NCBI RefSeq assembly: GCF_047495875.1
Contig: NC_092460.1
Location: 38,478,054-38,542,053 of the forward strand
Origin: Pithys albifrons albifrons
Taxonomy: Eukaryota > Chordata > Aves > Passeriformes > Thamnophilidae
Length of the DNA: 64,000 nt
Direction: 5' to 3'
Shown piece after piece: positions 14,500 to 26,367 of this stretch; position 1 is the first letter of the stretch, and each line of letters begins with the position of its first letter. The position numbers and the translations under genes were made by a program. The notes beneath the pieces are model-generated. The model searched no databases, was not told the DNA's origin, and saw only the letters and a list, made by a program, of their open reading frames with translations.

Positions 14500-14960
14500 T
14501 TTTCTTATATTATTGACATTTTTCAGAGGCTATAGTCATTTATAAAGTGAACTAAAGCCAGAATTTAGGCTTTGGCTATTGAAATGTTTTGATGAAAATT
14601 TGGCAGTCTCTTAATTTATTTTTCCAATTCTCCAATTAAGGAAATAAAAAAGAATCTTTCCCACACAGCTCCCTCCTTCCATTGCTTTATTTTTGTGTCA
14701 AAGACTCAATTTTCCCCTTGCGCTAATTCAATACAATCTTTTTATTTCAGAAGCCTCATTGCAATACTGTTAAAAAGGAGTCCAGAGCCAGTTGATTTAA
14801 AGCTTCACTCATAGTCATTTGTACCCTTTCCATTTTGCTTTACTTTTTTTGAGCTGTATTTGATGGGTAGTGTTTTAAATGCTAAAGTGTACCCAGCACT
14901 CTCCAATTCTGCTTTAATGATGAACTGTATCACTGAGTTGTAGCTATGGGGGTACATCAT
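14500..14960. other. AT-rich enhancer-like block (candidate conserved element)
   Basis: This stretch has the texture of vertebrate conserved noncoding elements. It is AT-rich but not simple-sequence, has repeated homeodomain-type cores (TAAT/ATTA), 'ccaattaagg', 'attgcaatac' (a C/EBP-like palindrome) and 'gtgtcaaagac'. It has no open frame of note and no repeat signature. Conservation cannot be judged from one sequence, so this is a suggestion from texture only. Confidence 0.25.
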
Positions 14961-17449
14961 GTGGTGAGTCCATTCTCAGTCAGTTAATAGCTGATGGTGG
15001 AGGTCTGAGTATAAAGCTACAGCATACATAATTTGTGATGAACGAGGAAAAAAATCTTTTAAAATTGTTCCCAACCAGTTAGTCTGAATGTCCATCTGTC
15101 ATTTTGGGCTCTACAAGATATATCTGTGGAGGGTAATGGAGGGTTGGGATTTATTTACACCTGAAAAAGAATAGTGTGATAGGTTGGTAGGGAATCATGG
15201 ACCTTGAGATCAGTGCTTAAATTGTGGGCAGATTCCCCAGGCTTTACTTTATCTCCTCCTACAAAGGAAATTACTTAATGTCATTTACTTACAAAATCTC
15301 AGGTTCTGTTTTTTAACTGATAGAAGGGTTGGGGTCATATTTAAGAGCGAGAACTGTAATGGGATGTGGTGGTAGGATGTCTGTCAGAAAGCTGTTGAAA
15401 AGGACTGCAGAGGATCCTCGGACACAGCATTTCCATGAGGGAGGAGAAAGATTTATTTAAAACCAGCATTAACTTGCATCTTAGACATACTTTTGGTGTA
15501 CAGCCAATCTGTCTTTGCCTTGCTTCACCACATCACAAGCCGTGCTGTGCAGGCTCTGTTAGGCTACGTGCTCACTGCACTCAGCCTGAGTTCAGCTTCT
15601 GGGGGCTCTGCCTCAACCTTAAAATACAGAGATGATGCACATTCTTCAAGAAAGATAAAGGACATCAGGGGAAGGTGGGATGCTCTTTTCTTCATTGCAA
15701 CCCTGAGGGATTTGGGAAGGGAGACTTGAAGTAGTGCACAACCGGAGTCCAGTAATCATGAGGCTGCAGCAAGAATGGCATCATGTTTTTAACAGTTGTT
15801 TTGTCAAACTAGACTGAAGCACCTCCAGCACCTCTTTACTCCACTAGGTTAGGAATAGTGCTTGACCAGGGTTGGAGCGAGGTTACAGAGCTTTGCTCAG
15901 TTCTTAAGGCATTGAATCACCTCCATTTCCAGCTAGGACAATTACACCAGTGTCATTTTGCAAAGAAATGAAATGGAAAGGGTGAGTTGGCTGGTTGGCT
16001 TTAGTGCCCTACAGCACTAAGTCCTCATTTATGGTCATCAGGAAGGTTAAATTCCACTTCTTGGGCATGACAGAGACTTGACCCAAGATGCATGCAGAGT
16101 CTGGCAGCACCCATAAAAAAGGAGTTAATGATGGAGCCGGCAAAGTGCATATCTGCTTACTCTTTTTCTTTAATTAAGGACAGTTGGTTACAACAGGGCT
16201 ACCCAGGCCAGGTTGGGAGAGTTAGCTACAGAATAAGGTTTGACTAATCCCTGCTGAGAATCACCATATTTCTTTCACAGGGAACATACAAGACCTAAGC
16301 AGATTTTGTATGTATTCTGAGAGTGTTCTCCATCTTTGTAACCTTAGGGATTTGTGGCACAATCTGGAAATACAATAAAAAGAGGCTCTGGGCAGCTCTG
16401 TGTTCCTGTGACTCCGAAGCGGTATTTAAATCCTGCCCATTTCCTGTCTTTTGCAAATCATACATTTCCTTAATATGAATCTAAATAACACAAACTTGTG
16501 TCTTAAATTGTTGCTGTTTATTTAAAGACAAAGTCCTGGAGCAGAGTTTGAACAGATGGACAGGATGGTCAGGGTCAAGATATTCAATAGTCCTTGTACC
16601 TCTGTCTTGAAACTTTCACCTCACAACCTGTCCCAGCATGGGACAGCTTCAGTGGGCATTTAGGACATGTCCAGCATGGGAAGAATCTGGACTAATTGTT
16701 CATGTTGCAATTTTCCCACAAGATCTATTTACAACTGGACAACAAGCTTTGTTATCCTTCTGGTCAAGATGAGTAGTCACTTTAACAGTTGACAAGTGAG
16801 AGTGCGGGAATTCAGAAGAAAAACTATCTTTGTCCAACCTCAAGAAGAAAGGCTTTGTCTAGATAGGTGTCATTAGTTGCTTAGTGTTTGCTATGACTGT
16901 GAACAACCAAATAAAAGGAGGAGCACATTTTAACTGGGCCCTCCCTCCAGAGGGCAGATGTAGGATTAAATCAGTATAATTGTATGTAGTGACAGACCAG
17001 AGAGCCAAGAAGGTGACAATGATAGAAGACATTTTTACACAACAGAGGAAGAAGTCTGATTTCCACATGCACCAGCCAGGGAAGGGATTGGTGCTGGGCT
17101 TTGGTATGTGGTTGAGATGGGAGTCAATTGTCCTTCAAAATACGGTGCTCTGTGTGGTTGCCTGAATTCATGGCTGCAAGGCTCCCCTTCCCTCTTAGGG
17201 CTAGCTGCAAACTACCTAGACTAGGCCATAGACACAAGCCTTTATATGTTTACAGTTATGTCTCCCATAGCATCACTTTTCAGCTGCAAAGGTAAAGATC
17301 AGTGGCTAAAATGCTCCTCCTGAAGACCATATAGATCTTATGTGTTGACACTTCAAGATCCTAGAACACCACTGAGCTTGGAAGGACAGACCTAAAAGTA
17401 GCAGTGCCTCAGACCAGGATGAAGGTTCACTGACCAAACAGTGTGCGGA

Positions 17450-17780
17450 AAATCTTGGCTGTGCTTTAATTTACTATATTGCATTGCTAGCAAAGCTAGA
17501 TGCATAAATAATAATGATTAATAAATCTGTTATGTCCTTCCTTTTTTTCCTATTTGCAAACTGCCAAAGCAATTTTGTCAACTGCATTTGTTATTCAGAA
17601 TATTACACTGAGTAATTTCTGGAGATAATTCTTGTGTTTTTATCTTGTCTGGGAAGTTATGCTGAGTCTGACATTGGATCTGTTTTCATTAGAGACATAA
17701 ATCTTTCTGTTGTTGTTTCAAAATAACATTTCCCATGCTACCATTTGCAGTTACAGATATGAAACTTGCTTTCTTTGACT
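17450..17780. other. AT-rich enhancer-like block (candidate conserved element)
   Basis: A run of non-repetitive AT-rich sequence with many TAAT/ATTA homeodomain-type cores, for example 'aataataatgattaataaat'. There are also 'tttgcaaac'-like and 'ttgtcaactgcatttgttat' words, and no reading frame. The texture is like that of developmental enhancers, but there is no alignment to test it. Confidence 0.22.
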
Positions 17781-19277
17781 GTTCTTCAACATCCATTTAT
17801 CACTGGCTGTTTCACCTGCTGTTGAAATGCTAGTAAACTGTATCATCCTCACATTTGGGACAAAAGACCATACAGAAAAGCATGAATTTACTTGCACAAA
17901 AATTAAGGAGAGTGAATGAGCATCTGTGAAATTTCCATTTTTTTAATGGATTTGCTATTATTTGTATATATAGTACATATTTTTTGTGAGCACCAAGATG
18001 ATGTGCAGCAGAAAAGTAAGGCCATCCATGGGCTGTGTATGTTGACAGCTTGTCTTGAAGCACTTATCATGACCACCACATTTTATATTTTCTCATCAGA
18101 CCCCTAATGCATCAATTCCTAACCAAAGTGGCCTGTACAGGCATGGAGTAGGCCTGAGAGACTTCTCCACTCACGAGAAACCACAGAAAGAAATAATCAT
18201 TATGGCACTGACCCTTGAAGTGGAGCACATGTAACAGTCTTTCAAGCAATGTTGGCCCAGGTTTGGCAAGAGTCAGAGTCATGAGGGGTGAGGCTAGCTG
18301 GACATCTGGTCTCCAGCTGGGTGGGAAATACTCCTTAAGGGCATCCTCAAGAGTCAGAGTCCCTGCAGATGGAGAAGGGAAAGCAGATACCCACCTTTCT
18401 ACACCAGTTCTCTAAACAATGTGGGGGTTAAAGAAAAAGGAAGATGGACATTAATTCTGTACTTCAAAAGAATGTGTTGGCCACTACGGCCTTTTGGAGG
18501 AAGAAGTGTCCTGAAAATATACTCTGAGAATGGCTACTAGGTCAGGAGTCTCAGGGAAAAGAGGAAGAGAAATATTTTGTTCCTTGCAACTTGGCTTAGA
18601 CACTAAGCTGCTCAGACAAGTTTGGGCATGCAGAAATGTAGATTGCTTGCTTCTGAGATCAGGCTTCAGGCTGAGAAAATGTTTCTCCAAGACAGAGTTT
18701 TTGGAATTGGGTACCCAAATTCCCCTGAGGTCTCACTGGCTGCAGCCTCTTTGACCTTGCCTGATGTAAGTGTAAGGATTTGGAGCATACTGCTCCAATG
18801 TCAGCAGAGCATTTTGTATCATGAAAGGAGAGGCTGGGACAGAAAAACTGTTTGCAAGGAAACATCTTAGTGGAGGAATTTTACCATTGTTATATATTTT
18901 AGTGGTGTAATAAAGGGAAAATTTTCTGCCAAGCTTGACCTCTAGAGCATTCACCTTGAATTAAGTAAAGGGTGGCAATGGCAGTTGATGGAATAAGAAT
19001 ATCTGAACTGAAAAGCAAGTCAATGCACGTGTGCAAAAACATTTGCAATTGTTTAGTGAAACAACGGCAGCCTTAATAGTACAGCATTAGGCAGAAGGCC
19101 AAGAGGCAAAAATATTTGTAAATGGGGTTTGCTAATTTTTTCCACTGGCAAACATAGGAAAAGAAGGAGGGGGGAATTAGTGTTCTGAAGAGACTGTTGT
19201 CCTAGGAGCACAGGTCCCTTTAGTGTTTGAACAGAATCCCTCTGTAATTCATGTCCAAATGCATATAAGAAGTTTCT

Positions 19278-19317
19278 TTGTGTGAGTGTGTGTGTTTGTT
19301 TGTATGTTTGTGTGCAC
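19278..19317. repeat. TG / TTTG microsatellite
   Basis: An imperfect run of TG dinucleotides passes into TTTG-like tetranucleotides and ends in 'gtgtgcac'. It is short and interrupted. The left flank is ordinary unique sequence. It may be length-polymorphic. Confidence 0.75.
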
Positions 19318-20525
19318 AGCAGAGGGATATAAAGAGGACATGGTAAGGAGACATTTCTCCAGCTCAGACACAGGAGCTGGAGAAATACAGAAAGAACTTT
19401 TGTTTCCCTAAAAGGATGTCAAGGACTACTTGTGAAACCAACGTTGACAGGCAATGCTGAATGTTTCTGCCTGTAGACCTGTCCTTTTGAAGGCTGTCTC
19501 ACAGTGTTGATTGTGGGGAGCTGATGGGGTGGCTATGCCTGCATCACAGCTCTCATCCCTCCCCGTCATGGCTTCCTCCTTGCTGTGGCTGTATGAAGGA
19601 GTTATCACCTTAGAGAGGTACTCTGAAGCACACTGAGATAAACTGATTTGAGAGATCTGTAACAGAACTAGTCAGAAACTGGGCCTACAGGGTTTACTGC
19701 CTCGCTTTGATGTGCCACTCAGAGTTGTCTCTTCCACAACCCTTTTTCATTTAGAAAGAAAATCTTGTGAGCAGATTCTCTCTGTTCTGTGGCTATTGCT
19801 GCTACTCACACCTATGTGGTGAACCTGAGCTATGTGCTGCTGATAGAGAATCACATGGAAGTCATCAGGGATGTCAATTCTGTAGAAATCAAGAGATTAA
19901 TCAGTCTTTGAATACAAACTAACAGAACTCTTCCAGTTTTTTTTGGTCACTAATAGAAGTGCTTTTCACAGAAGTATCAAAGTATGGGCTGCAATTTTGT
20001 AGAACATTAATTCGTCTTCATCCTGACATTTGCCAATGAGATGGTAAGATCTACTTTTGCACTCTCCTGTTGCACATGCCACAGTAAGAATAGACTTGAC
20101 TGAGATATAACTTTACTGCAGAAAAGATCAGGCCATAAGGATTTTTTTCAAACTTACGCAATGGATAAATTGAATGATCTCCTCAAATTCAACATCCTAG
20201 AGTTAAGGTTTCTTCTTGAACTTGAAGCACAGTATTTCATCTCTTTGATCTGTATACATTTCAGTATCGATGCAGGTGATACTTGTATATTAACTGGACT
20301 TAAACTGAAGCCTTTTGAGGTTCCTTTTTGAGGCAGAGCTTATCTGAAAACTGAAATCCGTTTGGCTTTAGCTTAGATAAAATGCAAGCTGTGAATAATT
20401 TGTATCTAAACAGTGAAAAGGGGATTCTTGCAACACACACTGTTTATATGTGAATAATAGAAAGTCTTACAAAATTCCAAAGGTGGTCAGTGATAAGCCT
20501 CATCCTAACATTTACCTGGGGAACA

Positions 20526-20607
20526 AGAAGGAAGGAAGAAATGAAGGAAAGGAACTGAATGAAAGAAAGGAAAAGAAGGAAAGGAAGGAAGGAAAGGAAG
20601 GAAGGGG
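20526..20607. repeat. GGAA / GGAAA microsatellite
   Basis: A purine-only style repeat of GGAA, GGAAA and GAAA units, with a few interruptions near its left end ('ctgaatg'). GGAA repeats are binding platforms for ETS-family factors in other vertebrates. Nothing here shows that this copy is used. A 61-codon frame (20450-20635 plus) across it is a Lys/Glu-rich shadow of the repeat, not a gene. Confidence 0.85.
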
Positions 20608-23551
20608 CATCTTAAAGGTGATGAGAAGGAACTAATGTGTGTTTTACATAAATAATGATGGTATTTCAGCAGTACTCTCTAAATTACAGTCTGCCATTCT
20701 TTCTCCCTCTGAAATAACCTGAGCCTGTGTAAATGAAAAAAAGCAAAGCATTCAAGGGAGAGGTTGCACACCTAGCAGCACTTTCAGAAGGGACTGGGAG
20801 CAGAATGAAGCATGGAATGGGTTAAGGTAAAATTATCACTTGATGGCTGACATTGTCCTGCTTGCATCTTTAATTTTCCTTTAGAATATTTTGCACCATG
20901 AAGTCCTTACATGTATGAGAGATAAGAAAATGTGTGACTGTGTGGGAAAGCTTTGGGTGTCTATCCTTTTTAAAACCAATGTGCTGCCTCCTTGCTGATA
21001 TAGGGAAGTGAGCAGTGGGTTATTAGGGCAAAGGGATGATATGGTGAAGGTCCAAGCACAGATTTTTACACCTCCTTTTCAACTTCTCAGCTGCATGCCT
21101 GAAGACTTTATGTTTTGCCCATCTGCTTGCGGGAAGCTGCACCAAATTCCCTCTCCAGTTCACTGATGTTGCACTACAGCTTAATACTTAGGTGAGCATG
21201 CAGCATCTTTACACCTTTCTGATTTTGGAGGGGATGTAGGAGCCATGCAGGCACTAGACAAGGTAGCTGAAACACCTTTGGCCTCCACTAGACCTCTCCT
21301 CTTCCCCCAGTTTGGTCTGTGGATTCTACCATTCATGTTTGCCTGCAGACTTGGGATGCAGAAGCCTGGAAGTTGGTCCTGGGAGTTCGAGAAGTTATAC
21401 TTATTTATTGATGCATTTAATAAATATTGAAAGAGCAAGAGGTCATGGACTGACCTTGATGTGAAAGCTTTGCTCCTTGCAGAGGGTACAGAAGATTGCT
21501 TACAGGGAGATTGAGAAGCAAGCCTCTCAACTCACTGCTTTTGTGGCTAGCGACAGAATCCCACTAAAAACAACTTGTGATTTATTTCAGCTGCTTAATA
21601 TTATTACAAAGTAATAAAAATAAAGGCATATTTAATGATGTCCTTCCATTAAATGGTATGCCCTGGCTGTCTACCAATGGCTTTACAGACCTACTGGCGC
21701 CTGTGTCAAGACTCTTTCTTTCAGTGTGGGGAGAGACATTAAATACCACGATAGAGTCCTACGTACCACCAGGTTATGCTGCACAATTCATTTCCATTAA
21801 ACAAGTCATTTTTTCCTTTCCTTGGCTTTTGCTACTTTGTTATGCTAATAAATATGCTTGTGCAGTGGGACCCAATTCAAACAAAAACTTACCATAGTAA
21901 CTTTGCTGGACACATCCAGAATGGGACATCTGGGTCTCATCGCAGCCAACGGTCTCTTCTCTCACCCTCTCATCTTCACAACATATCAGTGCTCTCAAGC
22001 ACAGCCCTCTTCAAGTCTCCAGAATGCATTTGTTACTTTCATTATTAGCTGGGAAAAAAAATATCCGGCAATCCCTGTTCAGAAGAAGGAAGGAAGAAGG
22101 ATTTTTGATCAAAAAGGAAAACGTAGAAAAAATTAGGAGAGGAGAGGATTTACTGTAGTGGAATATAAATTATTTATTGATATCTTCCTTCTCACAGGAC
22201 TCAGAAACATTTTACAAACTAACCAAAACACAGTGGCTGTGCTTGCTATCTTGGCATACAACATGATGCATCAGGTAGATACTACCACAAACAGCAGGGG
22301 AGGGCTGAGCAGGCAGGATTACAGCTCACTAACGGTTCAGAGTCTCAAAAGCTAGTTTCATGGGAAAGTGCAATGGCATGTGCTTGTTGGGATCTCCATT
22401 TTCTGCCTTTGCTGAGCTATTTAGGAAAGACGGGAACTTTCAAGCAACCAAAGTGAAGTGAACACCTGTCCCCTATATGTACTATCATTTGCTGATTTAA
22501 TGGAGAAAAATCATAGAATTGTATGTGATCACATCACATCACATCACATCACATCAATCACACAATCTGCTGTGTCCAACTCGGATAGCACCCAGTCTCC
22601 TGGACTAAAGCTACCCACATGGTAGGGTCAATTTGCACCAGCCTGCTCTGTTCCTGTCTAGGGCTGACACAAGCAGATGGGGAGGTGCTGGAGTGCCTGG
22701 AGGTCAGAAACAGAGCATCTGAGGATGGCTATGCTGGACTTCCCCCACTTGAATAAAAGGCAAATACATAAGGAGTGAGGCAGGGAAGAGGGTTGGTATC
22801 AGACACAAAACCTCATTAGAATTTTTAGGCCCTGGACCTGCTGTCAGGCTTGTAGTGCAGATGTTGTGTGATGTGAGATTAAAGCTACAGGCCAGGAATG
22901 ATAGCACCATCAAGGTCCTTACTGCTAGGTAAAAGGGTCAGTTCACCTCTGATTCAGGGATGTTTTCCCACACACCTAGTGACAGGAACCACTTTTGTAG
23001 TGCTTGTGTTTTTCTTGAAAGTTTCCCATCCAAGGATCCAGCAATGCTGACCTTGGTTAATTATTCCTAGAGGGAGCATATATACACAGCATTCTCCCAC
23101 ATGAAACTGCACTGCCAGATGAATCCCAACCTGTTTTAGAGCTGCAGAAAAAGGAGCCTAGGGGCAGGCAGAGCAGCTCTGTTCACTTGCTGCATCTTGG
23201 TTTTCCCTATTCTTAAATCAGACATTGAACTATTCATGCTTTTAGGCTGAGAAGCTGAGAGAGTTTGCCACCTGTCACTTTTCCATTTACAAATTAGTAG
23301 CCAATTTTATTTTTTTTTTACATATAATTAAAAAAAATATTTTCCTTGTAAGATACTGTTTTTTAAGTCACAAGAACAAAGCATAAATGATTACAGCAAG
23401 GTTTCTGCCAAGCCTTTTTGATGCACTCCAGAGAGTGCCCCTTCTCATGCTATGATTGTATCCAGTCATCAGTGGTGGAGACTGGTTTGGAGAGGGGTGA
23501 AAAGACAAATTCTTCAGAGTCTTCTGGCTCTTCAGGTCCCCAGCAATGGAT
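20608..23551. other. Noncoding unique sequence
   Basis: Apart from the pentanucleotide repeat at 22.5 kb, nothing is recognisable. Frames of up to 106 codons (21577-21897 plus) occur, with overlapping frames in other registers, as in noncoding DNA. No CR1 block, LTR or RNA gene is seen. Confidence 0.55.
22528..22556. repeat. ATCAC pentanucleotide microsatellite
   Basis: About five to six perfect copies of the five-base unit ATCAC, followed by a broken copy. Just upstream, 'aaatcatagaatt' resembles the terminal octamer of CR1 elements read backwards. The microsatellite might therefore have grown next to a lost CR1 tail, but no CR1 body is detectable downstream, so this is speculative. Confidence 0.85.
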
Positions 23552-23958
23552 GAGAAGGAGGAAGAGGAGGACAAAGGAAAGGGGAAAGGGAAGAAGATGG
23601 AGTTGAAGAAGAGGGAGAAAAGGAGAAGGGGTAGGGGAAGGAGAAAAGGAGCAGGAAAAGGAAAGGAGAAAAAGAGAGGAGGAAAGAGAAGGAGAAGGAG
23701 GAGAAAAAGGGCAGGGAAAGAAAAAGGAGAAAAGGAGGAGGAAAAGAAAAGAAGGAGAAGAAAAGGAAAGGGGGAAGGAGAAAAGGAGCAGGGAAAGGAG
23801 AAGGAGAAAAAGAGAAGAGGAAAGAGAAGGAGAAGAAGGAGAAAAAGAGCAGGGAAAGGAGGATAAAAAGAGAAGGGAAAAGAAAAGGAGGAGAGGAAAA
23901 GGAGAAGGGGAAGGAGGAGAGGAAAAGGAGAAGGGGAAGGAGGAGAAACGGAGAAGGA
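23552..23958 (+). repeat. Long polypurine (GA-rich) tract
   Basis: For about 400 bases the plus strand is almost entirely A and G, with only around a dozen pyrimidines by eye. It has inner structure: a 26-bp unit occurs twice exactly at 23888-23939. A larger block starting at 23641 recurs about 137 bases downstream, at 23778, with scattered changes. Frames through it encode Lys/Glu/Gly-rich (plus) or Pro/Ser/Phe/Leu-rich (minus) low-complexity peptides of up to 238 codons. These are artefacts of the missing stop codons in purine- or pyrimidine-only DNA. Such tracts can form intramolecular triplexes. Confidence 0.95.
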
Positions 23959-24379
23959 CAGCATAGTGGTTTTCCCTTCCTACTTTGTATTTTACTGAAA
24001 TTGCAGGTCTATCCAGTTCTTTGATAAAAATACAAACTTCCGAGCTGGGGCTGTGTGACTCAGGAGGTTGGCTGGCTGGGTGCAGGGCCCAACCTTTAAT
24101 CTGTCTTGATTGCTCCTCCAGGATCTCTTTCAAAAGCTCTTTTTCTGCACTGTAATGTTCTGCCAATCATAATTTGCATTTCTGAACACACGAAAGAACT
24201 GTTTCCTGTTTCTGGTGGGAAAAGGGAGGGGGAAAAGAAAGGTATTTAAAGTCAAAACTAGATTTTTCTTTTAAAGCCTACTACAGGAAAACAAAAGATG
24301 TTTCCATTATGAGCACAGTTCAGGCGCCTCTTTAAAAGCAATCACACACGGGAGGTGTTAACAAGCATGTGCACGGGGT

Positions 24380-24800
24380 TACATTGTCTTTTCCATTCAA
24401 GTGTCGGCTTTGCTAGCTTGCAATGGGAGGCAAGTCAGTGATCCATGGCTGAGCACATCAGAAAGGTATGATGTAATGGGCCCTGCACTCAATTCATCCC
24501 TCACACGGCAGCGGAGCCCCCGTCCCATCGAGTTAATCTTTGACATGAAAGAGTCACCCGGGCACTGACGTGGGAGTGGGCTGGGGAGGGCAGCGCCAAA
24601 CCCTCCAAGCTGAAGTGGTGGAAATTTTTCTCCCTCACCCATGCATCAAAGACTTGAGGAAGTTCTCTTCACTCCCGGGAAAAAAAGTTCTTTGATGGGA
24701 ATGGTGTGCCAGCTCCCTGTTTGGAGGTGCTGGTTTATGCGTAGCAGCTCCCCACCACCACTCGGCTAATCTCTATTACATATCTACAGACAAAACAGCT
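24380..24800. promoter_or_regulatory. Candidate enhancer with TCF/LEF-like motifs
   Basis: Within 160 bases there are three words fitting the TCF/LEF core CTTTGA(T)/(A)TCAAAG: TCTTTGA at 24537-24543, CATCAAAG at 24644-24651 and CTTTGATG at 24690-24697. The surroundings are non-repetitive, locally richer in G+C and CpG than the neighbourhood, and free of good reading frames. This suggests a regulatory element but does not prove one, because such seven-base words also occur by chance. Confidence 0.3.
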
Positions 24801-26347
24801 ACTTGGCATTGTGTTGCGGATGTCTGCAACTTTTGCCAGGACGTTGAACAGAGGCCAGGAACTTGGGTGGAGACAGGAGCCAGAAGGTCATCTGGGGTTG
24901 CTGCTCTTTGTTAGAGCTAAAAATCGTTGTGAATGTATTAAGCCTCTTTCCATGCACTGATTTTATTTTTTTTTTCAATGCCTTCAATAGTTTTTGGTTT
25001 TTTTCCATTGGGGTGGATCCATGTACAAATATGCGAGGCAGATTGGTCGGCTCATTTGCACTTAGCATGAAACCCTGAGTTAGAGGCTTTTTTGAGAAAA
25101 ATGAACCAGCATACTCACAGCAAAGGTTTGGTTTGTGAGAACAAGAACTTGGGTGCTTTGTCATTTCCTCTCTTTCAGACACTGATCAGACACTCACCTT
25201 CACAAAATTATCACATGATCTCATTATTGTTTTTTTTTTTTTAAATAAAGCTGGAAGTGAGCTGATGCAAACTGTGGTATCTGGAACTGCAAAATTGCAG
25301 CTGGATCCTAAAGCCCTGCTGAGAGCGGGCACCCTGCTGGAACCCGTGGGTACTGAAAAATGGCATGAGTAAGATTTGCATTTTATACAACTGATGTTAT
25401 TAAATGAGTCTGTGGCTGTATGGATGTATCTGCTTATTCTGACCTGCTAGATGCCCAAGTTTACATAATATATATTACTGAGTGGTTCGTGTGGATCTCC
25501 TTCTTAAAACTGGCTGCAGATGAAAGGAGGTTAATACCTTAGCAATCCAAATTACAGTTTCTTTCAATCTTAAATTACAGGAAAATAGTTACTGACATGA
25601 AAACAGTAAACAATGTGCTATCAAGAAAATCATGTTATAGTTGTCTTTTTGACACCAGAAAAAGTGCATGGGTGGGTGAACATGTGGAGTTCAGAGTTTC
25701 ATGGCAAAGCCTTCCCTACACTGCTAAGACTGATGTTCCTGTGGCTTCTTTCTTTTTTTTAGTTCAGGTATTCTTTTGTCTAAACACGTGCAGACTATTT
25801 AATTCCACCTATTCCCTGCTCCACTGCCTGAGGTTCAACAGTCATGGGAGATATGTTACTGAGGCTGATATCACCAGGCTTTTTGGAGGTGCACAACAAC
25901 CCTACTCTTCTCCAGACCGGACAATATAAATATGACTATCCCCATTTTTTTAACTAGTTCTTTTCTTGACATATAGCACACAGTAAGAGAGAAAAATCAG
26001 AGGCACTAAAACATTACAGGTGTTCTCTGCAGTCAGTTCTGCAGAGCCTGGCATGATGTATTTGGCCTGGAATTCATACAAATGCCATTGGACAGCAGAA
26101 GATTCCATCATAGATGTCCTTGGCAGTCCTGGGGGAAGTTGTGACACATCTTTTGTAAGGTTCCTTTCTCAGGAAAAGCTTTGTGTTGCTTCCTTGTCAT
26201 ATAAAAGACATCATGAGTGTTACGTGTTACCCACCTGCTGCTCGAGTTCATCCCTGGAACAGGATTGCTTTGTATCAGGCCAAAAAGTGTTTGAGTCTAA
26301 GATGCAAATACACCTCTGTCCTATATAGTGATGTGAAAGCATCTTAT

Positions 26348-26367
26348 TATTTATTATATAATAAATA
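26348..26367. repeat. 20-bp perfect AT palindrome
   Basis: A perfect inverted repeat built only of A and T, centred on TATATA. It lies in an AT-rich patch next to 'gagcatttatagg'. AT palindromes of this size can be replication-slippage products or cruciform seeds. No gene depends on it visibly. Confidence 0.8.

Larger units (their letters stand above)
5839..20525. other. Noncoding unique sequence with possible conserved blocks
   Basis: No coding exon is recognisable. The longest frames (146 codons at 8759-9199 plus, 137 at 12774-13187 plus, 132 at 13213-13611 plus) have no known motif. They lack a convincing start context or splice arrangement and fit chance. Features inside that I list separately are a MIR-like relic near 6.2 kb, a C-rich run at 11.6 kb, two enhancer-like AT-rich blocks (14.5 and 17.45 kb) and a TG-rich microsatellite at 19.3 kb. 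Otherwise nothing is seen. Confidence 0.55.

Noticed and set aside
23368..24166. Long minus-strand frames (198 and 238 codons), Ser/Pro/Phe/Leu-rich, and the 106-codon Lys/Glu-rich plus frame
   Set aside because: They are translations of the polypurine tract in several registers at once. Lack of stop codons follows from the base composition, not from selection.
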